A stretch of 64,000 nt of DNA from Gnetum montanum (lineage: Eukaryota; Streptophyta; Gnetopsida; Gnetales; Gnetaceae), in NCBI GenBank assembly GCA_015680685.1, contig MNCI01004594.1:216177-280176 (forward strand), read 5' to 3'. The position numbers were made by a program, and so were the translations under genes. Under the pieces are notes generated by a model that ran no database searches, had not been told where the DNA came from, and was given only the letters and a program-made list of their open reading frames with translations. Numbering within the stretch: the first letter of the stretch is position 1; each line of letters begins with the position of its first letter. This document shows positions 10,770 to 22,487 of this stretch, one piece after another.

Positions 10770-11590
10770 TTGAAAAAAATTGTAGAGGTGATTGAACCCA
10801 AATTGAAGCAAGTAGTAAAAGAAGAAATAGAATAGCTTCTTAAGGCTGGGTTCATATATCCCATTGCTGATAGCAAATGGATTAGCCCTCTAGTGATCCT
10901 GCCAAAAAAAGGAGGTAAATGGAGGGTGTGCATAGATTTTAGGCTACTGAATATGGAAAAATTTAAGAATCACTTTCCATTGCCATTCGTTGACCAAGTC
11001 TTAGACACCATAGTAGGGCATCGCTATTATAGTTTCCTGGATGGCTATAGTGGATACAACCAAATATGGATAGCTCTAGAAGATCAAGCCAAGACAACAT
11101 TCACTAGTCCTTGGGGAATGTTTGCATATAAACAAATGTCGTTTGGCTTGTGTATTTCCTCTACCACGTTTCAATGCCTAGTCATAAGCATATTCCAATA
11201 ACAGATAGGAAACAAAGTGGAATTCTTTATGGATGACTTCTCCACTTATGGAACAAGTTGTGATCAAGCCTTGGACAGATTAGAGCAAGTGTTGAAAAGA
11301 TGTGTAGAAACCAACATAAGGCTCAACTGGCAGAAAAGCCATTTAATGGTCCAAAAAGGCATAGTACTTGGACATAAGTTTTTACATTTAGGAATAGAGG
11401 TAGACCCAGATAAAGTTAGGGTCATCCAAGAAATCACCCATCAATCGAAAACTATCAAGGACATTCGTTCATTCCTTGGACACACTGGCTACTATAGGAG
11501 ATTCATTGAGAACTTCTCCAAGATTACCAAACCATTGGTAGACCTAACAAAGAAGGATGCACCATTCGAATGGACCAAGGAATGTGAATG
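10770..11590 (+). pseudogene. pol: Reverse transcriptase of element C, degenerate
   Basis: RNA-dependent DNA polymerase of the element. In order: a fingers segment with ILPKKGGKWRVCIDFR near 10893-10945, motif A FLDGYSGYNQI near 11035-11070 with the first catalytic Asp kept, a PWGMFAY segment near 11110-11130, and the active-site box FFMDDF near 11223-11240 with both Asp residues. The thumb/connection has GHTGYYRRFI near 11475-11505. One stop near 11201 and changes around it break the frame. The FMDD form in place of YVDD/YIDD is also seen in B, so it belongs to this family. Confidence 0.9.
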
Positions 11591-12060
11591 AGCATTCTAA
11601 GATCTGAAACAAAATCTTGTAGAAACTCCCATTCTACAAGCTCTTGACTGGTCTAGACTGTTCCATATAATGACTGACGTGTCCAATTATGCCTTAGGAG
11701 CCATACTTACACAATTAGATAACCAAAAATGTCCTTACTACATCCACTGTGCAAGTAGGAGTATCGCTAGTAGACAACTTAACTACAAAACTATAGAAAA
11801 ATAATTAATGGCTATAGTGTTTGCACTGGATAAGTTTAGGCATTAGGTGTTAGGTTACAAGGTGTTCATCCATACGGATCATAGTGCAATCTAGTTCCTC
11901 ATGAACAAGCCAAGGGTTAGCCCTTGTATTATATGGTGGTTGGTAATCCTATAGGAGTTCAATATAACGATGATCGATTGAAAAGGCACTGAGAATGTAG
12001 TTGCAGATCATTTATCTCGGTTGCAATGGGATAGCAAAGAGGATGAATATGTAATGTTTG
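11591..12060 (+). pseudogene. pol: RNase H of element C, degenerate
   Basis: Follows RT directly. The first catalytic-Asp region (TDVSNYALGAIL) is near 11670-11705 and the HTDHSAI region near 11872-11893. The tail ENVVADHLSRL near 11990-12022 is the usual end of this domain in Ty3/Gypsy pol. Several stops interrupt it. No second, archaeal-type RNase H is visible, which agrees with an Athila-type and not a Tat-type element. Confidence 0.85.
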
Positions 12061-12169
12061 ATCATTTTCCTGATGAAGTCCTCTTTGCCGGTGTAGTGAA
12101 TAACCAACCCATAGAGATGAATTGGTATAGTAGCATTCTCACCTATTTCCTTACTCAATAAACACCATA

Positions 12170-13471
12170 GGAGCTAGAATTTAGGAAGAAATAATAGTTT
12201 CTTCATAGAGCCAAGTACTTCATGGAGATCAACGGACAAATTTACAAAGTGTGTCTTGATGGCTTGGTTTGATGGTGCGTGCTTGAGGTGGACCAACTGA
12301 GAGTTCTCGAAGATGCTCATGAGGGCCCTTGTGGGGGTCACTATGCAAGGAGACAAATGGCTATTAAGATCCTACTTGTAGGATATTACTGATCAACATT
12401 ATTTTGAGATGTCCATCAATTTTTCCAATCTTGTGAGTGCTGTCAACATGATGGGGGAATGACTACTAGAATGGAGAGTCTACAACAATGGATTCAACCA
12501 TTAGAACCCTTCAACATTTGGGGAATAGAATTTATGACACCCATTATACCAATGTCCAATGGAAAAGTTTACATTGTAGTTTCCATAGACTATTTAACGA
12601 AGTAGGCTAAAGTAGCTACTGTTACAGACTACACATCATCTACAACTACATGATTTGTGCAACAACAAATCATAAATAGGTTTGGTGTGCCACGTGCACT
12701 TATTTCAGATAACGGAACACATTTCACAGATGCAACTTTTTAGAAGTTAATGCAACACTTAGGGGTTGAACATAAATTGACTACACCTTATCACTCCCAA
12801 GCTAACAAAAAAGTTGAGGTCACTAACAGGAGATCACTAAAATATTGACAAGGATAATTAGCAAGTATAGGCAAGATTGGAGCACTAAACTGAATGATGC
12901 TCTTTGGGCATACCACTTTACTTGAAAACTCCCTATAGGCTACTCCCTCTATGAGTTAGTGTACAGAAACCTTCCAATGCTTCCAATTCAAACCGAGCTT
13001 CGTATACTATCAATGGCTTGTGACCTCCACCTTGATCTTGATTTAGCACAAAAACAATGTTTGGAAACTTTAAACATGCTAGAAGAAAACTGGTTAGTGG
13101 ACCTATCATCAAATGAGTTGCACAAGGCATATAACAAGCAACGTCATGACTTGAAGATTCAAAAGGTTAAGTATCAACTAGGAGATAAGGTTTTTTATTG
13201 GAATCCCACACATGTGCCACAATGCACAAAATTTCAAACACTATGGGAAGGACCTTACATTATTCATACGTTCTTTCGTTCAGGGGTCATGACCATATAC
13301 AAACCTAAGAGCCCTAATAAGAGATTAATAGTCAATGTGCAACGAACCAAACCCTTCCATAAACTTAGGACAACCAATGCACATACTGCCTCTGAGAAGG
13401 GACAACCCTACTCACTATTTCAGATCTCCTCCTTCCAACTTAGTCATGGGGGAGATGGCCACCTTTGCTGA
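12170..13471 (+). pseudogene. pol: Integrase of element C, degenerate
   Basis: Integrase joins the element DNA to the chromosome. The zinc-binding HHCC part spans about 12310-12450 (AHEGPCGGHYARR, then CECCQHDGG). The catalytic core has WGIEFMTP near 12519-12542, where the usual Asp is Glu, ISDNGTHF near 12703-12726, and KVEVTNRRS near 12811-12837 supplying the Glu. The C-terminal part (12959-13471) is open and contains a GPY/F module, EGPYIIHTF. It ends shortly after QLSHGGDGHLC. Stops occur throughout the core. The Asp-to-Glu change would by itself impair activity. Confidence 0.9.
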
Positions 13472-15334
13472 TCATTGAGGCCCTCAGTTACTTTTTAAGT
13501 TTTTGTTTTACACATTTTTGTTTTACAAATTTCTTTAACTTTTTTTTTACAACATTGTTCATAATTTTTCATTTCATTATGTGCTTGTTTGTTTTGGTAG
13601 GTTCATCACCTAATAAGTGCTCTTGATGGTGGTATGAACTATATTCTATTGATTGCTGATGTTTGGTTTTTACCTTGGAGTTATAATGTTGATACTAAGG
13701 TATGGTTCTTTTGAGATAATAGGCAATGAGTCCACGTCACCCATGCATTCATGAATTTCTATGGTCTCTCTTGGCTTGGAAGTGTACAGCCTCTTTCTTA
13801 ATAATGAAACTATTAACGAATTGGCGACTGGGTATTTCTCATACTAAGGACTCAAGGACTGAAAATGGTGTGACTTCAAGGGGATTTGATGCATTTATGT
13901 TGGCCATTCTCTTGGGTGCTTGGATGTTTTCTTCTTGAGTTTTTCTTACCATTCTAGCATTGCTCTATTATCAGGAAGTTGAGCTAATAAAAATAATAAT
14001 TCTTTGCATGGTGTGGTTCTCACCATAAAAAAAATAGTGAGAATTCAAAGCACATCCCTTAGAAAAAATAATCATCTAGGCTACAAGCATTGGTTATGGA
14101 ACTAAACAAACATGTTCCCTCTAATTAAGGTGCTCTCTTGCTTCCTACTTTTCCCTTTCTCATTTCCTCGAAATGGTGGTGACTCTTTGGAAGAAGCATT
14201 CTTGTTACTTCAGGTGGATGGATTGGCCAAGTGTATTAATGCGAAATCACTAAAAGTGGATTTTTTGAGGCTATATTTGGAATGAGATCTCCTAACTCAC
14301 ATTAACCATAACTACACAAGGGGTTGTACACCACCTTGTTCTTGGGACTCCATTCCATTCTCTTATTTCCATCATTCTTCCTTCATTTTCCACCTCATTG
14401 CTAGTTGTATTAGTAGTCTATATTTTGGTTGATGCATTGTTTTCTTTTTGGTAAATTTTTGTGGTTAAGACTTTAAATCTTGCTCCCAAATGACATTTCT
14501 AGAGCGTACAGAATCTTTGAATGTGGGATTATCAAGGCATAAAAGGAATGAGCTTGCTTTCGGGAGGACCCACTAACATTCCTATTTGGTGCATCAGTTA
14601 ACTTCTTTCCCTTAAACATTGCTACAATCAACATTTTTTTGTTCATTTCCACCTCTAACATCCATTTTATCAGTGTTTTCATTGTTTCTTTTTCTCCTTC
14701 TTTCTTATTCCTTATCTTTTCCCATTCTATCGCTACTATAGGATCACTCTTAGTCATGGGGGTCTTGTTCCTAGTCCAATTTCTTCAATTTTTCCCTAAC
14801 CCCTACACCTTGGGTAGTCACCAGTGTTATATCTCCAAAATCCGTATTAGCCATATCACAACTCAGCCAATCGACCTTACATCGAGGCAAGGTATCAATT
14901 GAATTGTGATTTGCTTATCCTTGCTAATATGAGACTGTGTTGTATGTGCAGATGGTAATCATGCAGCAATGGACTGGACCTGGAGGAAACTCTTAGGATG
15001 GACTGGTGCTGGAACAATTATGCAAGGAACAAGATTGATGACACGGTTATGGATGGACAATGAAAGGTGAAATCTTGGTATTGGTAACAACACATCTTCT
15101 TCTTCTTTTTTCTCTCTCTCTCTTCTTTCTCAGCTGCCAAATAAGGCTAGATGTCAATTGTGTATAGTGTTCACTCTTGTATTCATGAACACTAATATTT
15201 TCATGTATTGTAATGATTGATCCATTCACACATCATCCCATTCACCATTAGTTGTCATTCAAGTCAATAATCCCATACCTTCCCAATATTTTGTAAGGAA
15301 CTTGAGGATGAGTTTTCATTCAGTCATGGGGGTA
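13472..15334 (+). other. 3' noncoding region and polypurine tract of element C
   Basis: About 1.86 kb between the integrase stop and the 3' LTR. No credible protein: the open frames at 13726-13938 and 14639-14902 are short and not conserved in B or F. The motif AGTCATGGGGG lies at 13442, 14752 and 15322; the last abuts the LTR and, with GGTA, is the polypurine tract that primes plus-strand DNA. Parts around 14030-14120 align with B (about 27060-27180) and F (about 54690-54800), so this stretch is a family feature. Confidence 0.75.
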
Positions 15335-16134
15335 TGATGAGCCATGATATGACGTACACAATATCGCATCTACCACGCGATATCGCGTCATGCCTCTTCT
15401 TCTATAAATAAGAGGCAGCTTCCCTTGTTCAAGATAGTAAGACTTAGAATTTTAGCCAAACTCTTGTAGTTTTACCATTCCTAAGTTAGAATAACTCATG
15501 TGTGCCTGCAGCAGGAGTCATAGAGTGAATGGATCTTTATTCGAGCAATTTGTACCTGAACACACATTTGTGCATAGCAATAAAGATGAACTTTATGATA
15601 AACCTTGTAGCATACAGACTAAGCTAATTAGTAATTAATTATTGTTGAATGTTTAATGCTTTCCTAGTTAATTAATCTCTCTCTCAACCTTTAACTCTCC
15701 TAGTTAAGTACACTCAGTACGACCACTTCGAGCATGTGTGGAGTGCTTGGTAACCCAGTAACAATTAGCATTTGGTAATCCTAGCAGCGTTGCACTAGTT
15801 CAAGATGTGTATGGCAAGTGGGAACGGATACTGGTGTTAGGAACAATTAGAACTTAGTTCGTGAATAGTTAATGTAATTTAGTCACTTAGTTCTCTTTAC
15901 CTTCCCTTATTAGCATAAGACATTAAAAAGATAAAAAGCTATAAAAATCACATACCTCAAACTTACTTAACCATACAACTATGACAATAGAAGTAAGTTT
16001 GGGAGGACAATGATTGATTAACCCTGAGTGTTCCATTAAGGCGCATAAGCACTTAGTCCTTGGAGTTCAACTGGATTGCTTATGAAAAGCTTGTATTCGT
16101 ATGGTTGTGTGTAGGGGTACCTCGCCACTCATCA
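15335..16134 (+). repeat. 3' LTR of element C
   Basis: TGATGAG...CTCATCA termini; collinear with the 5' LTR. It carries decayed palindromes at about 15345-15391 and TATAAATA at 15403-15410. Its 3' end GGGGTACCTCGCCACTCATCA-type sequence is shared with A. The base after it starts the target duplication copy ACCAT. Confidence 0.92.
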
Positions 16135-17808
16135 ACCATCTAACCATCAACATAGCCGAGTTCACATACTAGAGATTGACAAGCTCCATTTATTTCATCA
16201 TTTCCTCTATTTGTAACTCCTTTAGGTGAATTTCTACTTTATTGTACTAATCAATCCCATCAATGATGGGCTACCACACTTCACGTCCATGTTGGAGTTT
16301 TTGGAGGATCTCATTCACCTTTGTCTTCATCACTTGAATATGTTTCTCATTTACTTCTTTATATAAGCCAACATGGTCTCTATAGTGATCCTTGAGTCTC
16401 TTGAATTTAAGAGCCTCTAATTTCTAGTGGCTACCTCTATTACAATCTTTTAGAAAAGTGCACGAACCTCCTTCATGAAGAGTTTTCTATTCTCAAATGC
16501 CAATCTCCTTAACTCTACGTTTGCTCTAGCTAGGTGCTTCTACTATTGATGGATAAAATTAGTCAATTATTGTTTATGCACATCAAAATTTTGCAAGAAA
16601 TGGTCTTCTATGGTTAGCTACACATTCTCTTGGTAGGTTAAATGCAAGGCCTTCTAAATCTTGTGCTAGGTGGCCTCTGCTAAGGATCAGTAGAACACCA
16701 CCATCTCCATTACACCCTCAACCCATTTCAACCTGGTGTGAAGTTGTTCAAGAGCTTCATCTCTTGTCAATGCTAGGTTGAAAAATGTAGGGTCAACAAT
16801 CTAGGCTGTTAATTCAGCAACTTCAAAAACCAATCATTCATTTAGTTGCTTTACTATCTCGAGTTACCCTTCCAAAATAATGTTCTTTCTCCTTACCTCT
16901 GGTAGCTTTGAATGGGGTGTAGTAATACTATTCAAAAGATCAAATACATATGGAATTAGTTGTCTAGTTTCTACCAGTTGGTCTAGTAGCTATTCATATT
17001 GTGCTATGCTTAATTTGCCACTTATGATCCCTGTGGACATCTACACATCTTTAAGTGTAGTGACATCTAGTATAGATTTCATAAGTACATTGAGTATTTT
17101 GATAATTTTGATAGCAACCATCTCTGCTACTATTTCTTGTCCTTGGTGTTACATCACTAGTACTATTGCCCCCTTGTCTTCCTCTAAGTGCATCAAGAAG
17201 GTCGCAACATTCCTAGAAATATCTAGCAGTGGTTGCTATTTTGAGAGAGATAACATTACCTCTTTGGTACTAGGATTCAACCTCATAAACAACTACATTT
17301 TTTGGACAAAGAAAATGGATCCACCTCCCCCATCAGGCTAGTTTTTTAGGCCACCTCATTCAGGTGAGTCATCACTAGCCAATACATAGATAAGTCTCCA
17401 CCACTCATGCCTACTTATTGCTCTTACTTACTCAAGAGCCATTCTTTGTACTTATGAAACCATTGAGATGTTGTAGCAATGTTTGACATAATTTTCTAAG
17501 TGGTAGGTGGAGGTGTTGGTTGCTATTAGTTTAGGAATCTAATGAACATATTTCACTTCAACCTCTTCCCTAAGAGGACCTATGGCATGGGTTACAATTG
17601 GTTCTTCCTAGGCCTATTCTTATCCCCTATCCATTTTGGCCATTTCTACCTTCATTGAGATGGTCCTTCTTGCATGTGTTTACCTTTTAGTGTCATTTGT
17701 AGTCACAACACATTCATGGATTAGTAAATATAATGTGTAACTTTGAATATTTTAATACTTTATATTGTTGGTTTTTCACACTTGGATATGGTTGGACCCT
17801 AGAAAATT
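16135..17808 (-). pseudogene. Element B extra reading frame between integrase and 3' LTR, N-terminal and middle part
   Basis: Reading the minus strand from about 17640 leftward gives one mostly continuous frame with scattered stops, continuing past C at 6148. Recognisable stretches include EEPIVTHAIGPLREEVEV near 17605 and long Leu/Glu/Lys/Val-rich helical parts that look like coiled coil. An env-like position (after pol, sense orientation) is clear, but I see no signal peptide or membrane segment and recognise no domain. C and F have only about 0.6 kb in the comparable place, so this is extra to B. It may be an env-like ORF, a captured gene or another decayed insertion. Confidence 0.5.
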
Positions 17809-19142
17809 TGAAACACCACAAAGTTCTGAGCTTAGTACTTCTCCAACAAGAATCGAGCTAATTCATGATGCTCCCCAGCATGACTGAAGCTTGAGGACCT
17901 TACAGGTAGCTTCAAATGGAGTCAAACTGAGCAAGAAATGGTTCCCTAGGACCCATAGAAGACCACGACATCTGCTATCAAACCTGGCAACTTCGAAGCT
18001 TGAAATACTTAGTTTACACTAAGTATGTATTCTTAGTGTATACGCCCAGCATATACGCTCGATGCTCACAGCGTATACGCCCAGCGTATATGCCCAGCAT
18101 ACATGCTAAGCATAGATGCCCAGCGTAGACACCTCACATGTACGCTTAGCAGGTACAATTGATGAATATTCCCAGCATGCAATCCCCGAAGATGGAAATA
18201 GCACTACGAAGCAAGATTTGGTATAAGGCAACAACTCACACGAGCAAAGCAACCATCAGCGTATACGCCCAGAACATCCAGCATATACACCAGCATCCAT
18301 AGCGTATACGCCCAGTACATCTAGCATATATGCCCTCCATGCCCAGTGTATACACCCAGTACATCCAGCATATATGCCCTCCATGCCCAGCGTATACGCC
18401 CAGAGTCTACACCCGCCTGATACATCATATATGCCCAACGTATACGCCTAGTAGATGTAATATGTTGTACACTTATAAATTTTATTCTTTCACACCCGGT
18501 CAATGCACCATGTGTCACCCAACTTGTATCTAATGTCAAAACCTGTATAAAACCCCAATTTTTCACTAGGGGGAGGGAGGGGCAATTTTGAGCAAACCAA
18601 AGAGAAAAACAGAGACGTTAAGAACTAGACCAGAAACCCTGTACGCTGGACCTTACCCTGCACGTTGAACATATAGCCTCTATGCTGTACTTGTAGTTTG
18701 AACCAGCACACAGTCATCCCTGCATCCACCGGGGCTATTCTTCTACCTTGTGTTAGAGCCACAACTACGTTAGACCGGTGCATTGTAACTCTCATTTTGT
18801 AATAATATTGCTACATTTTCTACTTAAAATCTATTATAGTTTTTCATTAATTGTTACATATTTACTGTTTACGCCCTCGTACGTTTACGCTCTATTTCCA
18901 TCAGTTACGTTGTTTACATTTTGTTATACATCTGTTATGCCGTTTACATATAACCCAACGTATAGCACCTCGGTGTACGTTCGGGGAAATCCTTGCTTGA
19001 TCCGCGTGCAGACCACTCAAGGTACTCTGCCTTCATTAATTCCAGCTTGCCCTCAAGCAAAGGTAGGGTCTTCTGTGCATGTTCGGACATCTCCCGGTCT
19101 CTGTTTCCTTCCAGCCAGAGACTGAAGATTTTGAACGGTACA
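17809..19142 (+). repeat. 5' LTR of element D
   Basis: Starts TGAAACACC, ends GGTACA. U3 contains a dense array of AGCGTATACGCCC-type units at about 18035-18450. TATAAAA lies at 18546. R/U5 follows to 19142. It is collinear with 24731-25915; the differences I compared are mostly transitions. Short ORFs over the array (18256-18566) are artefacts of the repeat. Confidence 0.92.
18035..18552 (+). promoter_or_regulatory. U3 array of GCGTATACGC palindromes and TATA box of element D
   Basis: More than ten imperfect copies of a unit built on the palindrome GCGTATACGC followed by CCAGC or CCCTCCATG, ending about 95 bp before a TATAAAA box (18546-18552). The second copy in the 3' LTR (24858-25225) differs by insertions and deletions of units. 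Probably transcription-factor sites; inferred only. Confidence 0.7.
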
Positions 19143-19147
19143 GAAAA

Positions 19148-19165
19148 TGGCACTAGAAGGAGGGC
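19148..19165 (+). other. Primer-binding site of element D
   Basis: TGGCACTAGAAGGAGGGC starts five bases after the LTR end. The same form recurs in E, G and H. I could not match it with confidence to a plant tRNA from memory. Confidence 0.8.
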
Positions 19166-19204
19166 TTGACTTATTTTTTGTTTAATCGAAACACTGATCA
19201 CGTT

Positions 19205-19300
19205 TCCTGTTCAAACACAGTGTTTACGCTGCTACAATGTCTATGCTGCTACAATGTTTACGCTGCTACAGTGTTTACGCTGCTATAGTACTGCTACAGT
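19205..19300 (+). repeat. Minisatellite in the leader of element D
   Basis: About five imperfect copies of a 17-base unit GTTTACGCTGCTACAAT, between the primer site and gag. Later copies vary by transitions and a short deletion. The unit resembles the GCTAC words of E's U3 array. Confidence 0.75.
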
Positions 19301-19656
19301 GTTTTTCAACAAAAACACACAAAACGAGCCCGTTTCAAAGCCGAATTTGCTGCGATTCACACCTACTTCAAACCAGTCTAAGTACTAATGGCCACCAACA
19401 TGGATCACCTTGTCCAAGGCATACAATACACATAACATAATGATTCTGAGATGACTTCCTCTTACCTGAGATCGCCATCTGCGTACGACTATGGTTCATA
19501 ATTTCATACTTAGCCAAATTTTCTCCTGTTTACGCTGTACACTCTGGACACTTTAAAAAATTTTCAGTGTTCACACGCCAGACACTCTGCACACTTAGCC
19601 TGAAACACACTCAGCACTTGTTAGCTAGCTCGTATGCTACCCCGTCACACATCACC

Positions 19657-21340
19657 ATGGAGTCATCCCAGATCTCTAATGCACATGCCTTCATAGTCCC
19701 CATACAAGAACAGTACAACTACATCTGTGTGAAGATTCAGGCCAACCTTCCTATTGATCACAAAGAACAGGAGGCAAAACGAAACTTCGAGCACATATAC
19801 ATGGGAGGTCATGAATTTTCCCCCTCCATATATAACATCATCCCCCTTTCCGATCCTCATCATAGGCTCATCTCCCAGCTCCTTCTGGCAAGGGGCCAAA
19901 ACACACAGCGATCCACTGAGGAGCCCCAAAACCAACATGATGTAGATGACTTCAAGGCACAATCCAAACTTGAGGATTCATACCACACCCTCAATCCCCA
20001 TGCCTATGTGAACCCATCACTCCATCCTCGCATGGGATAGATGACCACTCACCAAGTATCAATGAGCACACAAGCACCAATATCCCAATAGAGATTACCC
20101 ACCCCCATCTCCACCTAGTACATACCACACATGCAAACGCATGGGCTCACTTTCACTACATCAGACCTGCACATCCAGGGTGTCACTTCACAGTTTGTGG
20201 CTAGGCAAGGAATCATACACCTTGTTCAACAACCCACTCACTTCAACGTGTCACACCCCATAACCACAACTCTGAACATTGCTCCACAGCAACAAATGAC
20301 AACCCAACAACCTCCCCAACCAATTAATCTGCCTACCGCTCAAGAGTGGGCAGAAGCTAAACAAATGATGCAAGCATTAGCTGAAGAGGTAAAGCACCTC
20401 AGAACCGGAAAACACTGAACAAGTTAAAGTACTAGACTTCTACCATGACAATCCAATTAGCTCTTTAGTGCCACCGTTAGCTTTACCCAAGGGAATCACA
20501 CTACCCCAGTTAACTAAGTATAATGGGAAGGGAGATCCAAATGCTCACTTAGCCATGTTTCGATCAGAAACTCTATTGTTTCAAGCTTGGCCCCACGCAA
20601 TCTTGCACGTGTTTGCTATGTCCTTAACGAGCATAGCCTTAGACTGGTACCGAGCCTTATCTCGTAACTCCATATCCTCTCTTGAGAATCTGTTACATTA
20701 GTTCATTACCAGGTTTAAGTACAACCTGAAGCCTGAAGCAACCCTAGACACTCTGATACAGGTGAAACAAGCACCACTTGAGCCTATGCAAAAGTTCATC
20801 CAACGATGGAGTGTAGCCCTTAAGGAACTTCATGAGCCCATCCCTCAAAAGTATTTGCTTACGATTTTGAAGGGAGCCGTGAATGACTTCATTAAGTCAA
20901 AATTGTACTACCTAAGTGCTCAAAAATTGAGCCAAGCATTCACATAGATCAAGAACATTGAACAAGCTGCACAAACTAGCAATGATCCCGCCTATGTGGC
21001 TTACAAGAACCAACACATTGCCAAACAACAGACAACAATAGAAACTATAGCCACAAGCACAAAAACAACAAACACCAGTACCAACCCGCCTACAACAACA
21101 AGGGCCACCCCAAGGCCTAACTTTTAGTGCAAGGATCACTCTAAGTACACATCGCTACCTGTGTGACCTTTGGAACTACTAGATCAACTCCTTAAAGCTG
21201 GGAAAATCCAATACAAACATGTAGCAGAGAATGCTTGCCGCCAACATGATAAGTTCCTGCAAGTTACTAAGGAACCCCACCTTAGCAACACCAAATGAGC
21301 CCCCGGTTCCATGACATTTCAAGTTAGAATAATTCTATCA
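19657..21340 (+). pseudogene. gag: Gag of element D, interrupted
   Basis: ATG at 19657 (MESSQIS) opens a frame to a stop at 20040, and the same protein resumes at 20131-20418, 20468-20701 and 20762-20947. The N-terminal part aligns with E's gag (PLDVHELEDKRSFEF in E, PIDHKEQEAKRNFEH here). The Retrotrans_gag core is at 20468-20947 with TKYNGKGDPNAHLAMF, ALDWYRALSRNSI and QKFIQRW. Beyond lie a Thr/Pro-rich stretch and CKDHSKYT near 21120. The stops are single-codon breaks such as TAG for CAG at 20699, so few events inactivated it. Confidence 0.88.
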
Positions 21341-22487
21341 CTACCACCAAATGTCTGGTCATAATACCGACACATGTCATGTGTTAAAGGATGATCTACA
21401 AGCAATTATAGAACGGGACCAACTGAATGTCAACACCCTGAATCAACCTAGCATAAATGATGCCTCCTATGTCATAAACTCCATTGGCATAGATAGTAAG
21501 CCTAAACCTGTGCAGCAACCTTTTGTGATCCATGTGCCTCCCAGTAAGGCAACAATCCTCTCCACCTCCACAAGCAAGGGGCCTCCCATCGTCATCAAGG
21601 TGCCACCTAGAGCACCGATGACACCTTTCATGGTCAAAGTACCACCACCTCACACGTCCGCTAAGACGTTAAACTGGCAAGATTCAATGCCACCTAGAGC
21701 ACTGATAACACCATTTGTGGTCAAGGTACCACCACCTCATACATCCGCTAAGACGTTAAACTGGTCAGATGCAACGCAATCCCAAGCACCGAAGACACCC
21801 TTTGTGGTCAAAGTACCACTAGAGTTGTCTGCTAAGACGTTAAACTGGCATGTTGCATCAACGACAATAGCAAAGAAACCTTTCGTTATCAAGATGCCAC
21901 AACAGGCTAGTCAAACAACAACAACACCTTCTGAACTCCCATTTTTCATAAAAGTGCCACCACGCGATGGCCCCTCACTTACCCTGAGCCCAACCGTAGG
22001 AAACGTCTCAACCACTCCTTCCTCTAGAGTCAACCTTGCCAATAACACGGATAAGTCTACCAAATGGCAGTAGAAGAGGACAAACGAACAATGAACAATG
22101 CCCACAGCTGAAACAAAGGACATACCTAGTATACAACAATTGAACACTGGGGGCCCTGTCCCTAAACCCAAACAAACAAGGCCCAAGGCCTCAACCCATA
22201 CAGAGGCAACCAACACACCGACAAACAACACAAACTTTGTAGCTACACTGGCCCAGGTGAAACAAACGCTTAAACAAAAGAACACAACCATGAGCTTGTA
22301 CGATTTAATCATGACATCATCGGCTCATTACGAAGCCTTAGCGCAAATGTTAGCATCCATTCCTGTTACAGAGGACATCCCTGCTAACATGGAATCCATC
22401 TGTGCAACGATTTCACAACACACACCACAAAGATTGGGTTCAAACACCTTAGCCTTTCGTGATGATGCAGTTAAACGTAACCCTTAA
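21341..22487 (+). pseudogene. Gag-protease linker of element D with internal repeats
   Basis: An open frame from 21351 to 22073 starts with a Cys/His segment, HQMSGHNTDTCHVLKDD, comparable to the YHxxxxHxxxxC-LxDDI element in Tat/Ogre polyproteins and in E (FCDYHQYCAHN...). It then contains three to four repeats of about 90 bp (21600-21860) encoding PFVVKVPPPHTSAKTLNW and variants. A second open stretch (22098-22487) includes SLYDLIMTSSAHYEALAQ, which aligns with E at 41279-41200. Function is presumably a polyprotein spacer. Confidence 0.75.

Larger units (their letters stand above)
6149..16134 (+). mobile_element. Element C: Athila-like retrotransposon with complete but decayed gag-pol
   Basis: A plus-strand element of about 10 kb nested in B's extra reading frame. 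It has both LTRs (6149-7033 and 15335-16134), a primer site for tRNA-Asp with four transitions, gag, protease, RT, RNase H, integrase and a 1.86-kb 3' noncoding region. The flanking 5-bp sequences are ACCGT and ACCAT, a target duplication with one transition. Many in-frame TAG/TAA/TGA codons break every domain, so it cannot supply its own proteins. Two single-N joins with duplicated flanks (6461 and 8831) inflate its length by about 120 bases. Confidence 0.93.

Noticed and set aside
16880-17341. A 153-residue plus-strand protein
   Set aside because: It is the complement of B's decayed minus-strand frame, which is longer and has better coding character.
18035-18450. A CRISPR-like or satellite array
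   Set aside because: Units are short, imperfect and lie in U3 of an LTR; the same array recurs in the other LTR at 24858-25225. There are no unique spacers of constant length.
18256-18566. Small proteins rich in Gly, Tyr, Val and Cys on the minus strand
   Set aside because: They only translate the U3 repeat and are open because the repeat has few stops.
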